Shown here: piece after piece, positions 9,401 to 16,469 of the stretch | Layout of the letters: every line of letters begins with the position of its first letter | Position numbering within the stretch: position 1 is the stretch's first letter | Source: Zetaproteobacteria bacterium CG1_02_53_45 | Lineage (GTDB): Bacteria; Pseudomonadota; Zetaproteobacteria; Mariprofundales; Mariprofundaceae | Length of the DNA: 53,754 bases | Direction: 5' to 3' | Assembly (NCBI GenBank): GCA_001871925.1 | Contig: MNWZ01000167.1 | Location: 1-53,754 of the forward strand | Position numbers and translations under genes: made by a program | Notes under the pieces: model-generated | Databases searched by the model: none | Seen by the model: only the letters and a program-made list of their open reading frames with translations | What the model was told of the DNA's origin: nothing

Positions 9401-10910
9401 CCTCTTGCGCTGCTGCTACAGGCACAGTCGTTGCTGCAGGCTGAGCTTCAACCACGGAAGTGGCTGTCGGTGCAACAGCATCAACCGGTTTTATCGCGCT
9501 GCGATGCACCCAGCCCATGCGTTTACTTTCCTGCAGCTGCACCTGAATCCAGTCGCCACTGGTCTTCAGCTCATTGGCATATGCTCCGGCAGTGGCCCAT
9601 GTTACAACATCAAACTTCACATCAGGACCGGCGCGCAGATTTGCATTATTGGAAAAGAGCAGACTGTTAGTGGCCGATGATTCGCTTCCCGGAACCACAA
9701 CATTCTGTTCCTGCAGTGCTGCAGGGGCCTGTTCGCCTGTACTGATGACGACCGGCATCGGTTCACTGGCACTATCTTCAATCGGTGCAGTAGCTAGCGC
9801 TTCTGATTCACTCTTATTGAGCTGACTCTCTGCAGCTATTGATTTTTCTCCAGCTACAGGAGCATCTGACTGCGGTGCGGCTTCAGCCGCCTGTAGCGCA
9901 GGCTCAGTCATTTGCGCGGCCACTTCAGGAGGTGTTACTTCTGCCTGAGCGATCGGCGCCAGTTCATCAGCCGCCGGTGCAACAGGTTCTGCCAATTGCG
10001 TTTCTGCCTTGAGCGCCGGTGCTTCCGCCTGAGTGGTTTCTACTGCAGAAGCGCCACCCGTATTGAATACCGTAACCGCACCATCATTACTCTGCGTATC
10101 CACTGCAGGAAGAGCAACGGCTTCATCCGTACCGGTTTCAGCAACAGAGGATTCCACCGCTGTTGTATCGGCAGCAACCGGTTCCGGTTTAACTACAACC
10201 ACATCTGCCTGCGGGAGTGATGCTGTCTCTTGCGCAGCTAATTCAGGAGCACTCTCCTCAGCCTTTGCGACCACATCAGGCTCAGCTTCCACTGCATTGC
10301 TCACAGTCACCTGTTTCTCTACTGCCTGTGTATCAACCGGTGTTGTTTCGACAACCACGGGTTCAGTTTTCGTGGAAACCTCGACCGACTGGGAAACAGC
10401 AACTGCCTGCAAGGCATCGGCCTCAATCCAGCAGACTCTGCCGCTATCTGTCATTCGCACTTTCAACCACTGACCCTGCTGTTCCAGAGTCTCAATTCCG
10501 GCACCTGTACCGGCCCATCCAAGCACATCATAAAGTGAGCCGGGGCCTGAACGGATCGTCGTGGTTTTTGCAATACGGGTTGCTTTATCTCCGGCCGCCG
10601 TCGGCATATCAACTGTTTCAACGGCTGTAAGCTCAGGCTCCTGCAGGAGCGCAACTGCCATAACCGGCTGTTCCATCTCGACTACAGTTTGATCCGCTGC
10701 ACTGGCAACAGGCCCGGCTGCTGATGCAATAACTACAGTGCTGTTCAGTTCAAAGACTTCCACGCCACTGGCTGCCTGCTGTTTCTCATTTGCTGTAGTA
10801 ACTGCCAACTGATCGACATCACCCTCTGCTGCAAACAGCAGGGCACTTGCAGTCACTGTCATAATAGACAGTGCTGCAATTCGGACGAACAGGGATTTTC
10901 TATCAATCAT
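6495..10910 (-). CDS. sfz6: giant secreted protein: six bacterial SH3 repeats plus CotH-type kinase domain (sfz6-like)
   Basis: This 1471-residue protein starts at ATG 10910, after the stop of the upstream gene and behind GGAGAG; a longer frame would run into that gene. A signal peptide ends near residue 28 (SALLFAA). Six SH3_3-type repeats follow at about 115-167, 420-473, 522-575, 640-693, 727-780 and 817-873. They share the pattern LR.GP..FDVV.W ... GWV and are linked by Ala/Val/Glu/Pro/Thr-rich spacers, the longest about 170-415. Residues about 920-1230 look like a CotH-family atypical kinase, with HRRIALRSM and IPWDYNLTFGRTYD, the latter resembling the metal-binding DWD-like motif. SH3 repeats suggest peptidoglycan binding. 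Phosphorylation of matrix components is an inference. It is the last gene of the operon and corresponds in position to sfz6 as I recall it. Confidence 0.82.
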   Translation of the reverse strand: MIDRKSLFVRIAALSIMTVTASALLFAAEGDVDQLAVTTANEKQQAASGVEVFELNSTVVIASAAGPVASAADQTVVEMEQPVMAVALLQEPELTAVETVDMPTAAGDKATRIAKTTTIRSGPGSLYDVLGWAGTGAGIETLEQQGQWLKVRMTDSGRVCWIEADALQAVAVSQSVEVSTKTEPVVVETTPVDTQAVEKQVTVSNAVEAEPDVVAKAEESAPELAAQETASLPQADVVVVKPEPVAADTTAVESSVAETGTDEAVALPAVDTQSNDGAVTVFNTGGASAVETTQAEAPALKAETQLAEPVAPAADELAPIAQAEVTPPEVAAQMTEPALQAAEAAPQSDAPVAGEKSIAAESQLNKSESEALATAPIEDSASEPMPVVISTGEQAPAALQEQNVVVPGSESSATNSLLFSNNANLRAGPDVKFDVVTWATAGAYANELKTSGDWIQVQLQESKRMGWVHRSAIKPVDAVAPTATSVVEAQPAATTVPVAAAQEEVPVPQQSAAGIGEKQLLQTTTMRSAPGAMSEMLGWAGSGAMVAVLAQQDSWLKVRMLDSGRVGWIDSAAFEPVAPVSQEAAEPAAAVQPETLQSKETQTAQPMIAISADGQSAQSAETQTSEVADKTLPQTDLISFSAKANLRAGPDAKFDIVSWAGIGAFANQLDSRGEWIKVQMQQSKRIGWVHRSATKLVAKAAPSTVDSPAVVQEVAQVERQAGKLYFFKQTTNLRAAPGKQYDVVAWGARNETASEVERKGEWSLVRMTLSGRVGWVFNNDLVEAETTSIEVLARAKAEESKNAPANLNGAKSGDVFEVLKTSTLRVDASDEAEINSWVAKGDNVALLQRRDGWARINPQVDGKNVGWIKIDLLKEIEPVQHAATGLHIIDKHNIEQYRSRISHGQPFNFSYAALEQALYKVPVEELYINMDDDYLDAVFKKGLYDHSEFDIQMRTKGHTVEKTLLGTITVLGSSTRVFDKKSLLIKLDKEGSRWYGHRRIALRSMASDKVMMREWMAWKLMAAMGMKVPEVHLVRATFNEGKRVGLFLSVEWMGTEFLAANNMDLRGEFYQPVDASFCGDLNSSDRMEFCFDKITPQDKNYDSLRAMARVVSQARVDEMHTVLAKEFDDESVINWVAVNGLVSDGDTYNKNYWLHRDPTLNKWTVIPWDYNLTFGRTYDPFTEKPYKIWNDNFQYYYPPDVGVSNPLKDKTLHNPRLRYRLEQKIKHLLGIEANGPEDTFGWFSPTVMHARIGNLASVVGKELYKDNFITYGEKEFTKVYESLMYFVTAHDNFLARKLFGSYRWTPVDPKAPAIFDWPLPAELYGHGFIKQGHDSIYMTDEGWGLFAGQLVLKHPVASTTEVKLDIEGGKVPKYLPSGYSAMRCIQRSWVLSVEPNVSTTADLMVEYLQENSRRTEVSVSVHEDKLELWMYDGNRWKPVKTEVNEYANTLKATNVPITSGRKQRFVACSPF

Positions 10911-10915
10911 GTTGT

Positions 10916-11851
10916 TTAGTCTCTCCACCTGTAGCTCGCGCCAATACCGGCAAACCATGAAACCGGAGCATTACGTCCGAAAAGTGCTTTGCCGATCAGA
11001 GCATTTGCACTCCATCCGGTCCCCATAAAGGAGTGTGAATAACTGAGCTGAATAGAGGTTTGATCCGAACTGGTCATAGCGGCAGGTGCCTGATTGACAA
11101 AAACCTGATTCTGTACGCCGCCACGTGCAAATCCGATGCTGTTAATCAGACTCAGACTGAAGAAATCACCGGTTCTGACAAAGTCCGTTTCAGTTAACGC
11201 ATACTGGATTGTCACATCTGATCGTAATGTATTGCCTTTACCGCTGAAGAAATAGGTGAATTTTGAGCCGGCTTTCCAGCCCCATTTCCTGGAGTTCACA
11301 CCCCAGGTTCTGAACGGAAAATTATGCGTGGGGTCGGATGAGAGCAAAACGCCCAAACCTGCGCCAAGCGTTCCTTTACCAATGGCTGACGGATTACCGT
11401 TGTCGTAACCTGTCGGAATAATCATAAATGCTTCCCATGCAGCACTGTCCAGATAGTTGCCGGAAAATCGTGTCCTTACGCCCAGCTCCACATCTCCCAG
11501 GCCGGTATTCCTGCCGGAAACTTGTACGCCGGGGCCACGAAGACCTACTTGCCCGCAACGACGGTGGCCCATACCCAAATTGGCATATACCGTATGAAAA
11601 TAGGACCAGCCGTATTCATAGCCGAGTGTCGCACCGATATTTCTGATCTTGCAGATATTGGTGATCACATTACGCGACACATCCCAATGTTTATTGGCAG
11701 CGGTATAACTCAGATTGGTCGACACCATACTCTCGCCCTGCTCCAGCATGCCAACCCCGGCTTCAGCCTTGCCCGACATAACCAGCATCGCTGTGAATAG
11801 CGCAGCTACAATCGTCATCGGTTTTCTGTTGTTTACTATCACTAACCTCAT
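10916..11851 (-). CDS. sfz5: outer-membrane beta-barrel-like protein (sfz5-like)
   Basis: This 311-residue protein is chosen to start at ATG 11851 (MRLVIVNN) because GGGGAAGGGG lies just upstream and the start falls after the stop of the preceding gene. A signal peptide ends at MSGKAEA. The remainder alternates short amphipathic strands and turns, with segments such as GLGDVELGVRTRF and AFMIIPTGYDNGNP. These resemble the Phenol_MetA_deg/transporter-like outer-membrane barrel family, and the protein ends in a strand with aromatic residues (YRWRD). No BcsC- or AlgE-type porin is encoded nearby, so this is a candidate export channel for the polymer. That role is inference; the family only supports an outer-membrane location. 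Confidence 0.7.
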   Translation of the reverse strand: MRLVIVNNRKPMTIVAALFTAMLVMSGKAEAGVGMLEQGESMVSTNLSYTAANKHWDVSRNVITNICKIRNIGATLGYEYGWSYFHTVYANLGMGHRRCGQVGLRGPGVQVSGRNTGLGDVELGVRTRFSGNYLDSAAWEAFMIIPTGYDNGNPSAIGKGTLGAGLGVLLSSDPTHNFPFRTWGVNSRKWGWKAGSKFTYFFSGKGNTLRSDVTIQYALTETDFVRTGDFFSLSLINSIGFARGGVQNQVFVNQAPAAMTSSDQTSIQLSYSHSFMGTGWSANALIGKALFGRNAPVSWFAGIGASYRWRD

Positions 11852-11865
11852 ATACGCCCCTTCCC

Positions 11866-12882
11866 CTATGACTTCCAATAGCGTCTTATAACTTGTTCAG
11901 CCGGTTTATTTTGCGGCGTAAAATCCGCATCAGCTGCCCCACCTGATGTGATATCGCTGTACCAGGCCCAGATAAACAGACCACTCACCCATGGTTTATC
12001 CAGTGCTCTCAACCAGATATCCAGTGCATCCCGTTGCAGATTCAGATCGACTTTTGCATTTTTTAACGACTGCCACTCCCAGGGCCTGGCTGAAGCCCCG
12101 GCAGCCGAAGGCATACCGACCTCCAAGACCCATAATGGCCGTTTGATCTCAACTACTGCCAGACGGAGTTCTTCAACAGCTTTATCGACATAAACCTGCA
12201 TCTCCTCTTTTGTGCCTGTTTCCCCCAGAGAGGGGTACATGGTCAAGGCAACCGCATCGAGTAACTGCCAGTGCGGGAATGCTTTCACACCTTCAATATT
12301 ATGTGCCGCATAGGTTAATACAATCGGCTCAGGAAGCACTTCGCGTAACTGGGCGATCAGTTTAGGCCATGGCGCATGTCTGGCGGCATGAGTCAGCTCC
12401 GTACCGATAACAAAAGCATCAATGCCTTGTCCTGATACAAAGCGGGCGCATTCGATAACCCGCTTTGAGTAACTGTCGAACCATGCCTGCCAGCTATACG
12501 GGTCGGCATGATTGATGGCCCCTGCCCATGAACCGGGAACAAGCATCTGCGGTTTTATCGTCACTTTCAAACCGGCTTCGCGGGCATAGCGAATAGCGGC
12601 CTGCAACTGAACATCGGTCACAGCGGCTGACTTTCTGACTTCAAGAGAATTGGTTTTCTCCTGCTCCAGAAAGGGAATAAACACAACCGCATTGGATCCG
12701 ATCGCTGCAAGCTGCTGTATCGATTTGCGTGACTTCGGATCATCCCAACCGGTATTTTTATGCTGCAATGCATTAAAGCCGCGCAGCATCTGCTGATTTT
12801 TCAGACCATCCCCGGCACAGCCCATGACAAGCAATGATGCCATGATCGCCATGGATACAAGTACAAAAGTAGGCTTACGCAC
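11866..12882 (-). CDS. sfz4: glycoside-hydrolase-like lipoprotein, TIM-barrel type (sfz4-like)
   Basis: This 338-residue protein starts at GTG 12882, which has AGGAAG upstream, overlaps the end of the preceding gene by 8 bases, and gives a clean lipoprotein signal (hydrophobic stretch ending LLVMGC). The mature part begins GFNALQHKNTGW and continues as a (beta/alpha)8-like chain. Two candidate catalytic glutamates sit where clan GH-A enzymes have them: FVIGTELTHAARH (acid/base, strand 4) and LWVLEVGMPSA (nucleophile, strand 7). It resembles GH113-type and other mannanase-like enzymes, but the exact family is uncertain. Periplasmic hydrolases in polysaccharide-synthase operons trim or release the polymer, which is the likely role here. 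Confidence 0.72.
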   Translation of the reverse strand: MRKPTFVLVSMAIMASLLVMGCAGDGLKNQQMLRGFNALQHKNTGWDDPKSRKSIQQLAAIGSNAVVFIPFLEQEKTNSLEVRKSAAVTDVQLQAAIRYAREAGLKVTIKPQMLVPGSWAGAINHADPYSWQAWFDSYSKRVIECARFVSGQGIDAFVIGTELTHAARHAPWPKLIAQLREVLPEPIVLTYAAHNIEGVKAFPHWQLLDAVALTMYPSLGETGTKEEMQVYVDKAVEELRLAVVEIKRPLWVLEVGMPSAAGASARPWEWQSLKNAKVDLNLQRDALDIWLRALDKPWVSGLFIWAWYSDITSGGAADADFTPQNKPAEQVIRRYWKS

Positions 12883-14377
12883 CGATCTTCCTGTATACCC
12901 GCCAGCCCAGGCTGTCGTAAACAAGCCGGAAACCATCCATACCATGGTTATACAGATGCGGATAACGAATATTCAGCCAATCGCGTCTGCCTGCTACTGA
13001 ATGAGGTTCAGGCACGGCAATCTGCTGCACATTCGGATGACGTTCACGCATGGCCGATTTGAAATCGTGTGAAAAAGATAACACCAGTCCCTCGGCATTA
13101 CCTCTGGCAGCAATCACTCTGGAAGCGGTTCTCTCGTACATCAGCGTTGGCAATGGATTCTTTTTCAACCACAAGCCAACCTGCAAATCACCATCCAGAC
13201 TGGAATCCGGACTCTGTTTGCCGGTAAGCGCCTGCACCCATTGCGACATTTGCGGGTTGGCTGTTTCGATAAACAGCCACCAGCCGCCGACCACACTGAC
13301 CACCATAAACAGAATCAGAAATGCGAATTCGCGGCGCGTCTGCATGCGCACATAGGTCAACTCAGCCATAAGGCCCGCACTGATCAGCGCCAGAATTTCA
13401 AACGGATGGGTCAGATAGTACTGGCTGGTCGCAATTGCGATGGCGATCAACGGATGCAGCAGCAACACAAACGAGGCCCGGAAGCGGTAGTTGTTGTTGA
13501 TCGTATCCAGTAACAGGTAAACCGATACAGGATAGGCAATCAGCAGGTAACCGGTTGCAGCCAGCAACGGCTTGAAGAACTGACCGCCAAAATCCAGCAA
13601 CCACGGGTAATCCTGAATATGCAGCATACCACCGAGGAACATTGAATCTGCATGCTCAATAAAGTGCATGAAGGAACCTTCAAAAATCCAGTTCAGATAC
13701 GCCCATGTGGCAACAGCAAATGCAAACGGCGTACCTACAATCAGGTATAGGCCCATCGGTGATACCATGATCGTGCGCAACGGTGCAATCACCACCAGCA
13801 GCGGAATCAGCGCCACAAAAATAAACACCGCTGAGCCATCAATAAAGAAGAAAAACACAAAGGTGACTGCCATTGAAATATAGGAGTGGATGTCATGGTC
13901 AGAAATAATATGCTGGGATGCACGGTAGAGCAGATAAAACGCAACCATACTCAGGGCGATATGGGAGCCCGATGTTGCCGCCCACAAAAAGCCCGGATGA
14001 ATCACCACCAGCAAGCCAAGCAGGGCCAGTCTGGTCTGGCTAAGTTTCACCTCTTTCAGGTGGTGTCCCCAAAGAAACAGCAGGACAGCCGATGCCATGA
14101 TCGACAGCAGGTAGGGTGCAGCGCCACCGTCCAGGCCCGGTATATAATAAAACGGCACCAGCAAATAGAGCGGCAAATGGGGCGCGAGGAAGGTAAAGTT
14201 TTCAAGCACAACCTGCTCAGCGCCTAAAGCCGCAATAACCGTTGCCCAGCGACTGACAGCACTGTCTGACATGAAGCCATGAGCCAGCAGCCAGATAGTC
14301 ACACCTGTCACCATCAAGACCAGCAAAGCCAGAAACAGCTTACCTTCCAGACCGGTTCTACTTACAAGCTGTCTCAT
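12875..14377 (-). CDS. sfz3: polytopic membrane protein of unknown function (sfz3-like)
   Basis: This 500-residue protein has roughly 10-11 hydrophobic helices in its first ~390 residues and a soluble C-terminal domain of about 110 residues (from TGKQSPDSSL to VYRKIGA). The fold pattern of a helix, a long loop and many helices, with an extracytoplasmic-looking tail, resembles GT-C membrane glycosyltransferases. I see no convincing catalytic acidic motif, so I do not assign activity. It overlaps the upstream synthase gene by four bases (ATGA) and the downstream glycosidase gene by eight, so it is firmly part of the operon. It corresponds to the gene reported as of unknown function in the sfz cluster. 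Confidence 0.75.
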   Translation of the reverse strand: MRQLVSRTGLEGKLFLALLVLMVTGVTIWLLAHGFMSDSAVSRWATVIAALGAEQVVLENFTFLAPHLPLYLLVPFYYIPGLDGGAAPYLLSIMASAVLLFLWGHHLKEVKLSQTRLALLGLLVVIHPGFLWAATSGSHIALSMVAFYLLYRASQHIISDHDIHSYISMAVTFVFFFFIDGSAVFIFVALIPLLVVIAPLRTIMVSPMGLYLIVGTPFAFAVATWAYLNWIFEGSFMHFIEHADSMFLGGMLHIQDYPWLLDFGGQFFKPLLAATGYLLIAYPVSVYLLLDTINNNYRFRASFVLLLHPLIAIAIATSQYYLTHPFEILALISAGLMAELTYVRMQTRREFAFLILFMVVSVVGGWWLFIETANPQMSQWVQALTGKQSPDSSLDGDLQVGLWLKKNPLPTLMYERTASRVIAARGNAEGLVLSFSHDFKSAMRERHPNVQQIAVPEPHSVAGRRDWLNIRYPHLYNHGMDGFRLVYDSLGWRVYRKIGA

Positions 14378-16461
14378 GGTTTCGCACCAGAGCCTGATGC
14401 TGCAGGACGAGCAGCGGATTTAGCCGCAGCCCCCATATCATGCGTCACCTCAAATGTGGTCAGGCCGTGATGGGTTTTTTCCCAATAGAACGGATTATGA
14501 ATCAACTGCCAGAAACCTTTGTAACCGGCCCATGATTGCAGCAGCCAGTACAGCGGGACCGTCAAGGCCCATGGAATCAGTGAAAAATAACGTCGTTTGA
14601 ATCCACTGAGCATAAACAGGTAGATCAAAAAGCCATTGGCAATAAGCAGGTTGAACAGGGTGATATAGAGTACAACCGGCGGAAAATAGGGATCAAACAT
14701 CGTCGTACTGGTACCCAGCCAGAGGATATACATAAAGAACATAACCGGCGTCAGCAGCGCACTGACAATCGTACCGCCAATGAAAAACTGAAAGCCCCAG
14801 AACCCGACAAAACCAAGCTTCCCGTAAAGCTTGATCGGACTGCGCATATGCACGAGGTAACTCTGCATATATCCCTTCAACCAGCGCGAGCGCTGGCGAA
14901 TCCAGTTCGGAATAGAGTTATTCGCCTCTTCAAACGTTGTGGAGTTCAATACACCCACACGATAACCGGCCTGTGTCAGGCGCACGCCAAGGTCGCAGTC
15001 CTCTGTAACATTGTACGGATCCCAGCCTTCCATTTCACGCAGCACATCCATTTTAAAGTGATTGGAAGTGCCTCCTAGCGGAATCGGAATGCGCAGGGCA
15101 TCAAGTGCCGGCAGGTAAAAATCAAACCAGAGCGAGTACTCCATGGTAAACATTCGGGTCAGCCAGTTTTCCGCCACATTGAAGTAGTTAAGCCTGGCCT
15201 GAATCACCGCTGTGTTTTCCGGAGCTTTCCTGAACGCGATGACGGCTTTTTTCAGCTGATCCGGCTCCGGCGCATCCTCTCCGTCATAAATGGTTGCCAA
15301 TTCACCACGGCAGAAGTGCAGAGCGTAGTTACAAGCCTTCGGTTTGGTTTTAGGCAGCGAGTCAGGTACCCGGATAATCTCGAAAATGCCTTCCAGCCCC
15401 AGCTCTTTGGCCTTATCAATGGTCTCGTCATCATCGTGTTCGAGAATCAGCTTGATATCAAGTTTGGAGAGCGGATAGTCAATCGAACGCAGTGCCTGGG
15501 CAATATTCGGCAGGGTTGCCGCTTCGTGGTACATCGGCAGCAAAATCGAATATACAGGCAGTGAACGCTCATCAACGGCCAGCACTTCTTCATCCGTCAC
15601 CAGATTATCAAAGTGTTTATCACCGCCAACCCAGGTAAGCACAATACGCAGGCCGAAGTTCAACAGAAGGAAGACGGAAATAAGTACATTAAACAGCACC
15701 AGCGAATTTACCGGCCAGATTGTCACGGTGATCACACTAAAGGTCATCCAGATAAACAGGAAAATAATCTGTTTCGCCGTGAACACCTCACTGGCAGAAA
15801 ACTCAGGTTTGCTATTGGCCAGTTCATGTACCGATTTTTCAGTATAAAACTGATTCCCGATCTCCTGCAGCACCCAGATAATGTCGAACTTCGATGTAAT
15901 AACGATATCAAAGGGCTCGCCCACCAGTTGATCCACCATTCTCAACAGCTGTGGATTGACATCCACCACGGCCACCTTGAGCAGGCCGCCCTGGCGACGC
16001 CACGGCACAAACAGGTTTCCTGAATAGATGGAGAGACTGTCACGATCAATCAGCGACTCATCAATGCGATCACGCAACAGATCAACGTTAGGCTTTTCGA
16101 AATGTTCGGACAGCGTCTTACCCAGCACGTATGGCTTCACCCAGCCTCGGGCCTGGATAATATCCCCGAGCCGCGTGCCCCAGTGCTTTTGAGTCTCAAC
16201 GGCTTCTAACAACTGCTTTTCAGTAATCAGTTCCCGTTCAAGCAAGAGGTCGCCAATACGTCCTCTGCGGAAATGATCGGTCAAAGCATCGTAGAAATCG
16301 ACAGCGCTTACCCAGCCCTTTGCCAGGAAAATATCGCCCAACCTTCCACCTTCTAATTTCTGGAGAAGCAGTGCCTGCTCCAACTGGTCATTGCTGATGA
16401 GCCCACGGCCCATCAGCAATTCACCAATTCGAGGCTTAGCCCCCCCTCCGGACTGGCTCAT
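14374..16461 (-). CDS. sfz2: BcsA/NfrB-like processive glycosyltransferase with N-terminal MshEN-type modules (sfz2-like)
   Basis: This 695-residue inner-membrane synthase begins with two tandem modules (about 11-65 and 68-121) of the pattern RIG.LL...LI...QL..A...Q...G.RLGDI, typical of MshEN/T2SS_E N-terminal domains, some of which bind c-di-GMP. Helices at about 230-275 precede a GT2 domain (300-530) with EHDDDE (341), YDGEDAPEPDQ (392), TEDCDLG (486) and QRSRW (523), the D,D,D,QxxRW set of processive synthases. More helices follow (about 550-645). There is no PilZ domain. NfrB-type proteins combine the same parts. The sugar donor cannot be read from the sequence. It starts 8 bases after the BcsB-like gene and should be its partner. 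Confidence 0.87.
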   Translation of the reverse strand: MSQSGGGAKPRIGELLMGRGLISNDQLEQALLLQKLEGGRLGDIFLAKGWVSAVDFYDALTDHFRRGRIGDLLLERELITEKQLLEAVETQKHWGTRLGDIIQARGWVKPYVLGKTLSEHFEKPNVDLLRDRIDESLIDRDSLSIYSGNLFVPWRRQGGLLKVAVVDVNPQLLRMVDQLVGEPFDIVITSKFDIIWVLQEIGNQFYTEKSVHELANSKPEFSASEVFTAKQIIFLFIWMTFSVITVTIWPVNSLVLFNVLISVFLLLNFGLRIVLTWVGGDKHFDNLVTDEEVLAVDERSLPVYSILLPMYHEAATLPNIAQALRSIDYPLSKLDIKLILEHDDDETIDKAKELGLEGIFEIIRVPDSLPKTKPKACNYALHFCRGELATIYDGEDAPEPDQLKKAVIAFRKAPENTAVIQARLNYFNVAENWLTRMFTMEYSLWFDFYLPALDALRIPIPLGGTSNHFKMDVLREMEGWDPYNVTEDCDLGVRLTQAGYRVGVLNSTTFEEANNSIPNWIRQRSRWLKGYMQSYLVHMRSPIKLYGKLGFVGFWGFQFFIGGTIVSALLTPVMFFMYILWLGTSTTMFDPYFPPVVLYITLFNLLIANGFLIYLFMLSGFKRRYFSLIPWALTVPLYWLLQSWAGYKGFWQLIHNPFYWEKTHHGLTTFEVTHDMGAAAKSAARPAASGSGAKP

Positions 16462-16469
16462 AGCAGCGA

